Source of the DNA: Verrucomicrobiota bacterium
Lineage (GTDB): Bacteria > Verrucomicrobiota > Verrucomicrobiia > Chthoniobacterales > UBA10450
Length of the DNA stretch: 28,423 nt
Reading direction: 5' to 3'
Assembly (NCBI GenBank): GCA_003218785.1
Contig: QHOM01000023.1
Location: forward strand, 1-28,423
A program made the position numbers and the translations under genes. Each line of letters begins with the position of its first letter. Position 1 is the stretch's first letter. Under the pieces are notes generated by a model. It was not told the origin of the DNA. It searched no databases and worked only from the letters and a program-made list of their open reading frames with translations. Positions 15,268 to 23,280 of this stretch are shown piece by piece.

Positions 15268-15637
15268 TCACGGGGTCTTGAGATACTGGTCAAGGAAGGC
15301 AATAACCCTGGTGCTGACTTTAATGTTAGGGTCGCACGGATAGGCGTCGCAGATGGGAGTGTCCCAATAGGCAAATGTATGCTCCCTGTTGTGTCGAATC
15401 GTCCACACTTTATAAGTTCTGGGGTCAACGCCGTTGTTTGAATGTTTCTGCAACTGCGCTATCGCAATCATGCAAGCCAAGTGTGTGAATTGCTGGTTGC
15501 GATCCGCGAGATAAAAACGGCCCGGGACCCCAAATGAACCTCAGTTCCCCCATTGCGGGGAGCGTTGGGATTGACATCGAGCACTCCGTCTGACTAACCT
15601 GAGAGAGAAAATTCGGGTTTGGCACCGGCAATGACAT
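15268..15637 (-). pseudogene. Possible broken gene of unknown function on the minus strand
   Basis: The stretch 15159-15703 has no intact gene. On the minus strand, a protein-like frame ends at 15268 with NREHTFAYWDTPICDAYPCD and VIAFLDQYLKTP. Read upstream it is GRFYLADRNQQFTHLACMIAIAQ, until the frame meets a stop near 15540. A second frame from ATG 15637 ends in MGELRFIWGPG exactly where the first begins, so removing one C near 15526 would fuse them into about 122 aa. The residue composition looks coding (Trp, Tyr, Cys and His well placed), but I do not recognise a family. It could be chance. Confidence 0.35.
15571..15600 (+). promoter_or_regulatory. Candidate promoter for the repeat surface protein
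   Basis: A perfect -35 TTGACA (15571-15576) is followed after 18 nt by TAACCT (15595-15600). This leaves a leader of roughly 95 nt before the ATG at 15704, which has a strong AAGGAG ribosome site 7 nt upstream. Confidence 0.5.
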
Positions 15638-15703
15638 GAATCCTCAAAACGTCGTCGTCAGACATGCCGTTGCAGCAGAAGTCACAGAAAAAGGAGAATC
15701 ATT

Positions 15704-17008
15704 ATGAATCACTCAGTTCCGCTAACAAAGCCACCGTCCCGCATCATCCGTCTGCTTAGCTGGCTTGCTCGACGTGGCATTCTTCCGACTGTTCTCGCCG
15801 TCGTTTGCTTCGTGCTTGCGCCGCTGGCTCGCGCAATCGATCCGCCGCCGGGCGGTGGATATCCGGGTGGCAACACGGCGCTGGGTGACGATGCGCTCTT
15901 TAGCCAACCAGACGGCACCGAGGCCCACAGCACGGCAATTGGTTTTCAAGCCCTCTACAACAACACGATCGGCGGTGATGCAAATACAGCTGTCGGCAAC
16001 AGTGCGCTCCACGACAATACAACCGGCGGTGGCAATACGGCCAATGGATTCTGGGCGCTGTTCAGTAATACAACCGGCGCGAACAACACAGCCATCGGTT
16101 ACTTTGCTCTCCTTAACAATACGACCAGCGGCAGCAACACGGCTACTGGTTTTGAGACGCTCGAGGACAACAGCACCGGCTTCGGCAACACGGCGAACGG
16201 TTTTGATGCGCTCACATTCAACACCACCGGCTTCGACAACACAGCCATCGGGAGTGGTGCGCTCGCTTTCAACACCCCGGCAACGAAAACACGGCTATCG
16301 GTTCCGGCGCACTCAACTTCAGCACCACCGGCGGCAACAACATAGCTGTGGGCAGGATCGCGGGTGCCAAGGTTACTACTAGCAGCAACAACATTGACAT
16401 CGGTAATCAAGGAAAGCCTGGTGAGTCGAGCACGATTCGCATCGGGACGAAAAACACTCAGAGGAACACATTCATCGCTGGAATCAGCGGAGTAACCGTC
16501 GCCGGAGGTGTAGGGGTAATTGTCGATTCCTTCGGTTACCTAGGCACAGTTGTCTCGTCGGCGCGCTTCAAAGATGCGATCAAACCGATGGACAAGGCGA
16601 GCGAAGCGATCCTCAAACTTCAACCCGGTTACCTTCCGCTACAAGCAGGAGCTGGATGCCGAGGGCATCGCGCAGTTTGGCCTGGTGGCTGAACAAGTAG
16701 CAAAGGTGGATCCAGACCTGGTTGCGCGCGGCGAGCAGGGGAAGCCTTACACGGTGCGCTACGAAGCGGTGAATGCCATGTTACTGAACGAGTTCCTCAA
16801 GGAGCATCGTAAGGTTGAGGAACAGGCCAATGCGCTACGGGAACAGGCCACCCGGATTGGGAGCCAAGAGCGAAAGGCGCAAACATTGGAAGCAACTGTT
16901 GCAAAACTACAATCAGCGCTGAAAGAACAGGCTGCGGCAATCCAAAAAGTCAGTGCACAGATGAAAGCGGGCGAAGCTACTTTGCGGGTAGCGTCAGTGA
17001 GTCCGTAG
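15704..17008 (+). pseudogene. Exported NTAxG-repeat surface protein with S74 chaperone domain, two compensating frameshifts
   Basis: The intended product is about 434 aa. It has a signal peptide (residues 1 to about 45), then 17-residue repeats of the type NTTGxxNTAxGxxALxx forming a YadA-head-like beta roll. A tail-fibre/peptidase S74 intramolecular chaperone domain follows, with SSARFK, whose Ser and Lys are five residues apart as in the self-cleaving dyad of endosialidase tailspikes. A coiled coil (EEQANALREQ to IQKVSAQM) ends the protein. Such proteins trimerise and are thought to project from the cell surface. One base is missing in the C-run at 16274-16278 and one C is extra at 16624-16626. 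The second indel restores the first frame. As written, translation stops at 16345 after 213 aa. Confidence 0.82.
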
Positions 17009-17569
17009 GTGATTGGCCGTCGACGCATCGATCGCACCTGCGAACAACTTGATCGGAACGAGCTGGCCGTGTTCCGCGAATTTGTCGATGATGTGAACAG
17101 CATGATGATTTGTCACGGCTGGTACCCCTGTTTTGAGCCGGTGAAGACGCCAGCTACCTTATCGCGTCGGATCATCGCCTATTTGTTGCGCAACGAACTC
17201 GGTTTCGATGGCCTCATCATGACAGACGATCTCGATATGGGCGCGATCCTCACTGGGTATCGGCTCGAGGACACAATTCGCCTGGCCATCGCGGCAGGAA
17301 ACGACTTGGCGATGATCTGCCATCGCATTCCCGAGATCGACAACGTGCAGCGAATCCTTGCCACGCTGCCGCAAGATCAAATCGATCGTGCATTGAAGAA
17401 CGTTGCGCATTTTAAGGAAACCCTTACACCACCTGACGAATTTTCTGAAGCCGCCTTCGGCAAGATCGATAACGAGATCTGGGCCCTGCGCGTGGCGGTG
17501 CTCGGTGAAGAACGCGCCAGGCAGACCGCTCCCCAGAACGTGCAACGCTCGCCTGTGGAGATGTTCTGA
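17009..17569 (+). pseudogene. C-terminal NagZ-like fragment (partial duplicate)
   Basis: The 186 residues align from IDRTCEQLDRNEL to the end with residues 188-394 of the nagZ at 13974, without the 28-residue insertion. Both end in the same RSPVEM motif. The nucleophile segment LIMTDDLDMGAI is kept, but the whole N-terminal two-thirds of the barrel, with the KHFPG and Asp/His acid-base segment, is absent. A free-standing hydrolase is therefore not expected. Most nucleotide differences between the copies fall at third codon positions, so the fragment evolved under selection as protein, or was acquired recently from a related nagZ. Its GTG follows the stop of the repeat-protein gene directly, with no gap. 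Confidence 0.8.
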
Positions 17570-17661
17570 TCTGGCGAGTGCACGCAGCGCGTGAGCCGGG
17601 CGTAAGTGTGGATCGGCATCTCCCGTGGCGCGGTCCGTGTGCCCGATTCAACCACGTTGTC

Positions 17662-17691
17662 TTGACCCCTCCGGCGACTCCAGACTATCCT
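17662..17691 (+). promoter_or_regulatory. Candidate promoter of the OPT transporter gene
   Basis: TTGACC (17662-17667) and TATCCT (17686-17691) are separated by 18 nt, about 70 nt before the GTG start at 17765. The spacing and the TAnCCT-like -10 resemble the candidate promoter at 15571-15600. Confidence 0.4.
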
Positions 17692-17764
17692 CCGCTTTCG
17701 TCGGTCGGCCAGAGGAGCGGCCGCGTACCGTTACAATGCAATCAGCCGTACCGAGAGTCACATC

Positions 17765-19777
17765 GTGAGCGCCGGCCAACGAACTCGCGCGAACAGGCGC
17801 ATCGAACTTACCGTCCGCGGTCTGATTATCGGCGTCGTCATCACACTTGTGTTCACCGCGGCCAACGTGTACTTCGGCCTCAAGGCCGGTCTCACCTTTT
17901 CGACGTCGATTCCAGCGGCAGTGATTTCGATGGCGATCCTGCGGGGTTTCCGCGATGCGACGGTCCAGGAAAACAACATTGTGCAGACGGTTGCGTCCGC
18001 GGCGGGCACGCTGTCGTCGATCATCTTCGTGTTGCCGGGTCTGATCATGATCGGTTGGTGGACTGGTTTTCCATTCTGGATCTCTTTCGCAATCTGCGCG
18101 TTGGGCGGCATTCTAGGCGTGATGTACTCAATCCCGCTCCGCCGCGCGCTGGTGACTACTTCGGATCTGCCGTACCCTGAGGGGGTCGCCTGCGCCGAGG
18201 TGCTGAAGGTCGGCAGTAGCGGCGATGCCGCGCATGCGTCGGATATTGAGCATGGCCGCGCAGGTCTGCTTGCGGTTTTGTGGGGATCGATCGTTTCGGC
18301 TGCGTTTGCGGTGATCGTAGCCACGCAACTATTTGCCTCAGATGTGGCGCAGACCTTCCGCATCGGCAGGCGGGGCGCAGTGAGCGGTTATGATTTCTCC
18401 CTTTCGTTCGCACTGTTCGCGATCGGCCACTTGGTCGGTCTGTCAGTCGGCATTGCGATGCTCGCCGGCACAGTGATCGGCTGGGGCTGGGGCGTGCCGC
18501 ACTACTCATCACTCGCGCAGGACGTGAGCACGGCCGCAGCCGCGCTTGCGCAAAGCACTTGGAGCCGAAAGGTCCGTTTCCTAGGCGCCGGCGCGATCGG
18601 CGTGTCAGCGATTTGGACTCTACTGAAGCTCGTTAAGCCAGTTGCCAGGGGCCTCTCTGGCGCGATGGCCGCCTCGCGCGCGCGCAAAGCCGGCAAGGCC
18701 GACACGCTGCCAATTACCGAACGCGACATTCCGATCGGCATTGTCGGGCTCGTCACATTGGTCTGTATGCTACCGATCGCCTGGCTGCTCGGCTATTTCG
18801 CCAACAGCAGCGGCCTCGGCACGCATCTGGCGACGCTCGCCATCGGCGGTGTGGCGTACGTCGTGTTGATGAGCTTCTTCGTGTCGGCAGTCTGCGGTTA
18901 CATGGCGGGCTTGATCGGTTCGTCCAACAGCCCGTTGTCGGGCATTGGCATTCTGGTTGTGATCGGCGCTGCCTTGCTACTCGTGTTCGGCGTGAAACCG
19001 TACGTATCACCGGAGGCGGGCAAGTCACTGATGGCCTTCGCGCTTTTCACCACCGCAGTGATCTTCAACGTTGCCGCGATTGCGAACAATAACCTGCAGG
19101 ATCTCAAGACCGGCCAGTTAGTCGACGCCACGCCGTGGAAGCAGCAGGTGGCGCTGGTGATCGGCGTAATCGCGGGCGCGATCGTGATTCCGCCCGTGCT
19201 CGATCTGGTGAATCATGCCTACGGTTTTGTTGGAGCGCCGGGTGCCGAACTTCGTCCCTCGCCACTGCCGGCACCTCAGGCGGGCCTGATCTCTTCGCTG
19301 GCGCAAGGTGTGATCACCGGTGACATCGATTGGAGTCTGATCCGAACTGGCGGGTTTATCGGCCTCTGTATCATCATGCTGGACGAGATCCTCGCGCGCA
19401 CCACCCGGCACCTGCGGATTCCGCCGCTGGCGGTGGGTCTGGGCATCTATCTGCCCACCCAGAGCACGCTGATGATCGTGGTCGGGGCCGTGGTCGGTTG
19501 GTTCTTCGATAAGCGCGCCGATCACAGCGCCAAGCCGGCAGCTACGAAGCAGCTCGGCGTGCTACTCGCGTCCGGGCTGATCGTTGGCGAGAGCGTGATC
19601 GGCGTCGTGATCGCCGCGATTGTCGTGTTCTCCGGCGTATCCGCACCGCTGGCGCTGGTCGGTCCTGGCTTTGAAGGTGCCGCGAAGATCGTCGGCGGCC
19701 TCGCCTTCGCGGTCATCGTGGCCGTCCTGTATAGCTGGATCTGGCGGTTGGCGAGGGCAAACACTGAAGCCCGCTGA
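17765..19777 (+). CDS. OPT-family oligopeptide transporter
   Basis: Oligopeptide transporters of the OPT family carry peptides, or metal-chelate conjugates in some branches, across the inner membrane by proton coupling. The 670-aa protein is hydrophobic throughout, with about 14-16 membrane spans. It contains the family segments ANVYFGLKAGLTFSTSIPAA near residue 38, the conserved PYPEGVACAEVL around residue 138, and GSSNSPLSGIGI, close to the NPxxG-like signature. It is one intact frame starting with GTG. It is visibly richer in G+C at third positions than the neighbouring genes, which hints at acquisition from another lineage. The substrate cannot be predicted. Confidence 0.92.
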   Translation: MSAGQRTRANRRIELTVRGLIIGVVITLVFTAANVYFGLKAGLTFSTSIPAAVISMAILRGFRDATVQENNIVQTVASAAGTLSSIIFVLPGLIMIGWWTGFPFWISFAICALGGILGVMYSIPLRRALVTTSDLPYPEGVACAEVLKVGSSGDAAHASDIEHGRAGLLAVLWGSIVSAAFAVIVATQLFASDVAQTFRIGRRGAVSGYDFSLSFALFAIGHLVGLSVGIAMLAGTVIGWGWGVPHYSSLAQDVSTAAAALAQSTWSRKVRFLGAGAIGVSAIWTLLKLVKPVARGLSGAMAASRARKAGKADTLPITERDIPIGIVGLVTLVCMLPIAWLLGYFANSSGLGTHLATLAIGGVAYVVLMSFFVSAVCGYMAGLIGSSNSPLSGIGILVVIGAALLLVFGVKPYVSPEAGKSLMAFALFTTAVIFNVAAIANNNLQDLKTGQLVDATPWKQQVALVIGVIAGAIVIPPVLDLVNHAYGFVGAPGAELRPSPLPAPQAGLISSLAQGVITGDIDWSLIRTGGFIGLCIIMLDEILARTTRHLRIPPLAVGLGIYLPTQSTLMIVVGAVVGWFFDKRADHSAKPAATKQLGVLLASGLIVGESVIGVVIAAIVVFSGVSAPLALVGPGFEGAAKIVGGLAFAVIVAVLYSWIWRLARANTEAR

Positions 19778-19860
19778 AGCCTACGGTTATCGGTCCTGAA
19801 AACATTCGAAGAAATGGAGCGAGGAGCTGCGCCTTAGAGAATATTCAAAATCGCGCGCGA

Positions 19861-19889
19861 TTGACGGCGCTCCGCTGAATTACTACCTT
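19861..19889 (+). promoter_or_regulatory. Candidate promoter abutting the zinc-ribbon gene
   Basis: TTGACG (19861-19866) and TACCTT (19884-19889) are 17 nt apart. The -10 box ends 8 nt before the GTG at 19898, and no Shine-Dalgarno sequence intervenes, so the mRNA would be leaderless. Confidence 0.42.
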
Positions 19890-19897
19890 CAGCGCGC

Positions 19898-20602
19898 GTG
19901 TATCCCGAATTGGAACAGCTCCTCGTTCTTCAGGATCGAGAGCAAAAGATCAGGCAGATTCACATCGAGATAGAAACCGTGCCGCTACAGCGCAAGAGTC
20001 TTGCAGCGCAATTGGCGGCAAGCATGGCAGGAGTCGAAGCGCTTAAGCAAAAATCGCGACGGGTCGAAATGGACCGTAAGAAACTTGAGCTTGATGTGGG
20101 GACTCGCGCCGAGACTATCTCGCGTCTCAAGACTCAGCAATATCAGACGCGCAAGAACGATGAATTTCAGGCAATCGGGCACGAGATCGAGCGGTACGAG
20201 AATGAAATCAGCAAAATCGAGGACGACGAGCTCGAACTGATGGTACAAGCCGACAAGATCAAGATAGATCTTACCGAAGAGGAAAAGAAAGCCGTCGCGG
20301 TTAAAGAATCAATCGGTCGACAAACGGCTGACCTCGATGAAAAATCAAAAGCTCTGGAGTCGCGGTTGGAAGAATTGACCAGGGAGCGCGCGGAGTTGGC
20401 CGGCAAAATCGATGAGGATTTGCTCGCTCGTTTCGAACGTCTTTTTAAAAGCAAAGGCGATGCGGTGGTTGTCGCGCTTGAACATGAAGTTTGCACTGGC
20501 TGTCATATGAAAGTGACCGCCCAAACGGCGCATCGTGTAAAAGCGGGAAGAGAAATCGTCAGCTGCGAAAACTGCGGCCGCATCTTGTACGACGCAGCCT
20601 GA
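19898..20602 (+). CDS. Coiled-coil protein with C-terminal C4 zinc ribbon (COG1579 type)
   Basis: The 234-aa protein starts with a short helical segment (LEQLLVLQDREQKIRQI), then a long antiparallel-type coiled coil rich in Glu, Lys and Leu to about residue 185. It ends with a four-cysteine zinc ribbon: Cys199 and Cys202 (CTGC), Cys223 and Cys226 (CENC). This is the COG1579/zf-RING_7 architecture, known from chlamydial CT398 and from Helicobacter, and it fits the PVC-group placement. Its role is unsettled; proposals include links to secretion or flagellar systems and nucleic-acid binding. It is convergent with ychF. The start GTG has no ribosome site and may be leaderless. Confidence 0.88.
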   Translation: MYPELEQLLVLQDREQKIRQIHIEIETVPLQRKSLAAQLAASMAGVEALKQKSRRVEMDRKKLELDVGTRAETISRLKTQQYQTRKNDEFQAIGHEIERYENEISKIEDDELELMVQADKIKIDLTEEEKKAVAVKESIGRQTADLDEKSKALESRLEELTRERAELAGKIDEDLLARFERLFKSKGDAVVVALEHEVCTGCHMKVTAQTAHRVKAGREIVSCENCGRILYDAA

Positions 20603-20726
20603 GCTGATGGAGCCAGACTCTGTCGAGCCGGCGATAATGACTCTTGCTCTCAATCGCAGTCGAGATCAGCGCCAGCAGGGTGACGGGCCCAGGCACGATT
20701 GGCTCAGACATTAAAACGGAAGAAAA

Positions 20727-21791
20727 TCACGTCGCCGTCTGAATTGTTTCTGCCGCGATGAAACCGCGCTCAAAATCGGAATGGATAACGCCCGCGGCGG
20801 TAAGGGCCTTGTCACCGGCGTGGATAGTCCAGGCGCGCGATTCTTTTTCGCCCGTAGTAAGAAAAGTGCGCAGGCCAAGCAAATGATAAACGGCGTGAAT
20901 TAGCGCATTGACGCCGCTACCTTCAATGCCCAACCCGCGCAGATATTCCATCGCTTCATTTTCGCCAAGATCAACAAGTTCGCTTTCGATCTGCGCGCTG
21001 ATCACGACAGCCTCCGTTCCAAAATGATGTCGAGCATAATCTCGAACTGCTTCGACGTGTTTGGCGGCATCGTAACCGGGGTCGGTGACCCCGGCCTCGA
21101 TGGATTGAAGAGACTCGTTGTGGCCGCGCTCAACGCCCGCGCCTATAATAGCGAGATCTGATTCCGCAACGTTGCACGCGAAAATTGTTGGCTTTGACGT
21201 AAGCAGAAAAAATTCGCGCGCGACTACTTTTTCTTCCGGAGTTAATTTGGTGGTAATCGCTGGCTTTCCGGCGTCGAGATGGGGAAATAGCTTTTCGATA
21301 ATCCCACTTTCAATTTTTGCTGCCTTATCACCGGCGCGCACTTCTTTCTGCAATCGATCACGCCGTTTCTGGAGCGAAGCTATGTCGGCGAGCACAAGCT
21401 CTGTATTGATGACTTCGATGTCGCAAATTGGATCAATCGTCGCGCTGACGTGGTGAACATCACTGCTCTCGAAACAGCGCACGACCTGCACGATGGCATC
21501 TACTTCGCGGATATGACTGAGGAATTGATTGCCGAGACCTTCCCCCGTGCTCGCGCCCTTCACGAGTCCAGCAATATCGACGAACTCAATCGCAGTCGGA
21601 ACGATTTTTTGCGAGTGCGATATTTCGGCGAGTCTCGCCAGGCGTTGATCGGGCACCGTCACGACGCCGACATTCGGATCGATTGTGCAGAAAGGATAAT
21701 TTTCCGCCGGCGCTTTATGCGTGCGCGTCAGCGCGTTAAAAAGCGTGGACTTTCCGACGTTCGGCAATCCCACGATTCCGGCGCTTAACAT
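20727..21791 (-). CDS. ychF: Ribosome-binding ATPase YchF with deleted C-terminus
   Basis: YchF/OLA1 proteins are Obg-family P-loop ATPases that bind ribosomes and take part in stress responses. The G domain is intact: GLPNVGKST at residue 8, FVDIAGLVKGAS, the hydrophobic residue replacing the catalytic Gln, and the coiled-coil insert. The C-terminal TGS domain begins normally (RTFLTTGEKESRAWTI, GVIHSDFERGFIAAETI), then ends abruptly after four more residues at 354 aa. Directly downstream the normal C-terminal residues DGDVIFFRFNV plus stop are present (20739-20704) in another frame. The intervening roughly 30 residues of the TGS domain are missing. The product may be unstable or altered in ribosome binding. 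Confidence 0.9.
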   Translation of the reverse strand: MLSAGIVGLPNVGKSTLFNALTRTHKAPAENYPFCTIDPNVGVVTVPDQRLARLAEISHSQKIVPTAIEFVDIAGLVKGASTGEGLGNQFLSHIREVDAIVQVVRCFESSDVHHVSATIDPICDIEVINTELVLADIASLQKRRDRLQKEVRAGDKAAKIESGIIEKLFPHLDAGKPAITTKLTPEEKVVAREFFLLTSKPTIFACNVAESDLAIIGAGVERGHNESLQSIEAGVTDPGYDAAKHVEAVRDYARHHFGTEAVVISAQIESELVDLGENEAMEYLRGLGIEGSGVNALIHAVYHLLGLRTFLTTGEKESRAWTIHAGDKALTAAGVIHSDFERGFIAAETIQTAT

Positions 21792-21961
21792 AGGCGCCGA
21801 CGGTAATGCGGAGGCCTGTCAATCGCAACGCTACATGGAGCGCCTGTTGCGGCGTCGACCATGCTCGACGGCGCCAGCAAGGGCTCGCGACCGCTATGAT
21901 TATTCTTACAGTAACCTGGGACCTTCTGGCTGGGCCGGTGGCTATCGCTCAGGCCACCAGA

Positions 21962-22336
21962 TCACATCAGGACTAAGCGCCCACCCCTCCACATCGCAGT
22001 GAAGCTGTAGGTCTGCCCCGCTTGTACCGTGAGACGCTTTGTCGTTGGCGGTCTACCACGAGTCGGCGTCACGGTAAGGGATATGACATGCTGCCCTGGC
22101 GACAAGGTGCCATTATAGGATCGACCCTCTACAAGTGAAGCTACTTGCGCACCATCTATCGATACATTGAGTGATAGATCGCTTCCAAAGTTGGCAGCTC
22201 TCTCGATGGTCAAGCGACCAGCATTTTTGCTCGGTGCAGCCATAGAAGCCGTCGAGCTCGTTTGGCATCCTGAGAATGTGAAGAAGGCAAGCGCAACAAT
22301 GAGCAAGCCACAGCCAAGGTAGTTCTGTCTTTTCAT
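21962..22336 (-). CDS. Small lipoprotein with a PEGA-like beta domain
   Basis: The start at ATG 22336 gives 124 aa with a lipoprotein signal peptide (LLIVALAFFTFSGC; lipid-modified Cys24). The mature part, about residues 40-124, is beta-rich: RLTIERAANFG, LNVSIDGAQVASL, SPGQHVISLTV and GQTYSFTAMW. This follows the fxxxVxIDG ... L.pG.H.l.V plan of PEGA/DUF2846-like surface domains. It probably sits on the periplasmic face of a membrane. No partner is evident. The codons ttg ggc immediately upstream could extend the frame by two residues. Confidence 0.72.
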   Translation of the reverse strand: MKRQNYLGCGLLIVALAFFTFSGCQTSSTASMAAPSKNAGRLTIERAANFGSDLSLNVSIDGAQVASLVEGRSYNGTLSPGQHVISLTVTPTRGRPPTTKRLTVQAGQTYSFTAMWRGGRLVLM

Positions 22337-22457
22337 GCCCAAAGATTATTTGATTCCAGATTAGAACGCAATTGGCAATTGATCCTATAACCAAAAGCCA
22401 CTGAATTAAACCGAAATTCGAATCCGAAGGCGGTTCTGAAGAAAATTTTAGAAATCG

Positions 22458-22531
22458 GCCCGGCGGGATCTGAACCCGCGGCCTGTCGCCCTGGCGACCG
22501 TACTACAAATATAAGTTACCGAGTTCGTCGC
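22458..22531 (-). pseudogene. tRNA relic (3' half) downstream of tRNA-Pro
   Basis: The 3' part on the minus strand keeps a perfect T stem and a tRNA-like acceptor 3' strand (GCGGG-TTCAGAT-CCCGC then CGGGCCG). It matches the neighbouring tRNA-Pro at 25 of 28 positions over that stretch. The anticodon arm has only a 4-nt loop (GTCGC-CAGG-GCGAC), the near-invariant A58 is G, and no 5' acceptor strand can be found. It is therefore a decayed duplicate or an old attachment-site remnant, not a working tRNA. The left-hand boundary is approximate. Confidence 0.6.
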
Positions 22532-22560
22532 GACGTCGTCCTAAATTTGTTTCAACAAAC

Positions 22561-22634
22561 TCGGGCCGGCGGGATTTGAACCCGCGACCTCTTGAACCCC
22601 ATTCAAGCGCACTACCAAGCTGTGCTACGGCCCG
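22561..22634 (-). tRNA. tRNA-Pro (anticodon GGG)
   Basis: The minus strand folds as a complete cloverleaf of 74 nt. It has the acceptor CGGGCCG with CGGCCCG, a D arm GCAC/GTGC, the anticodon stem CTTGA/TCAAG around loop ATGGGGT (anticodon GGG, proline), and the T arm GCGGG-TTCAAAT-CCCGC. The discriminator base is A and CCA is not encoded, so a CCA-adding enzyme is required. Confidence 0.93.
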
Positions 22635-22746
22635 CCCTGCGCCGGAAATTATTCACCAACTGCGAAGAATTGGCCACAGGTGAACGCAAATTATTCTTTC
22701 CTGCTAATCTGCGTCACTTACCACGTGAAGATGTCAGGGCATTAAA

Positions 22747-22775
22747 TTGAACAAGGCAGATCTCTCTGATACAAA
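22747..22775 (+). promoter_or_regulatory. Candidate promoter for the exported 154-aa protein
   Basis: TTGAAC (22747-22752) and TACAAA (22770-22775) are separated by exactly 17 nt, 18 nt before the ATG at 22794. This gives a short leader of about 12 nt. Confidence 0.5.
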
Positions 22776-22793
22776 CGCTTGGCAAGCCGAAGA

Positions 22794-23258
22794 ATGAAAA
22801 AACGAGAAATGATGACCGCGTTTCTCGCTGCAGCGTCCGTCTTCCTGTGCGCGACTGCGGTGACGCTTGGCAGCGACCAGGAAAAAACTGATGCAGTAAA
22901 GTTAAACGTCGCTGCGTTTGATTACGCTAAAGAATTCGTCAAGCAAGGACATGTCATTGCAGACGGCAGGGGTGCCTGGAGCAAAGATCAACCTTCGGCA
23001 GAAGCAGAGAATGAATTCATCCGTCTACATGGGTTTGGTGAATACGCAAAATGGCATCTCGGGATCGACAATCGGTACGCTGAGAACACAAAAAGAAGAT
23101 ACAAGTTTCCCTATGGCGATTTCAAAAATGTCCATCGTTGCGGGGTGCTTGCTGCGCAGAGTAGGGCTGCCCAACGTAAGTATTTCGAAATCGCAAATGC
23201 AGCCGCGCAACTGAAAGCGATGATCGACATGACAAGGGAGGCGCATGCAAAACCCTGA
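22794..23258 (+). CDS. Exported conserved protein of unknown function
   Basis: The start at ATG 22794 gives 154 aa with a signal peptide (MKKREMMTAFLAAASVFLCATAVTLG cut into its n and h regions; cleavage near residue 27). A TTG five codons earlier is possible but less likely. The mature protein has conserved-looking blocks: GAWSKDQPSAEAENEFIRLH, FGEYAKWHLG, YKFPYGDFKNVHRCG and LAAQSRAAQR. I recognise these blocks as recurring in bacterial hypothetical proteins without an assigned function. It has no membrane span beyond the signal and a single mature cysteine. It is flanked by tRNA-Pro and the deacetylase gene, neither informative about its role. Confidence 0.75.
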   Translation: MKKREMMTAFLAAASVFLCATAVTLGSDQEKTDAVKLNVAAFDYAKEFVKQGHVIADGRGAWSKDQPSAEAENEFIRLHGFGEYAKWHLGIDNRYAENTKRRYKFPYGDFKNVHRCGVLAAQSRAAQRKYFEIANAAAQLKAMIDMTREAHAKP

Positions 23259-23280
23259 GCAGAGCGATTCTCCAAGTGCC

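Noticed and set aside
21817..21822. Perfect TTGACA upstream of ychF on the minus strand
   Set aside because: No acceptable -10 box lies 16-18 nt downstream, so it is not called as a promoter.
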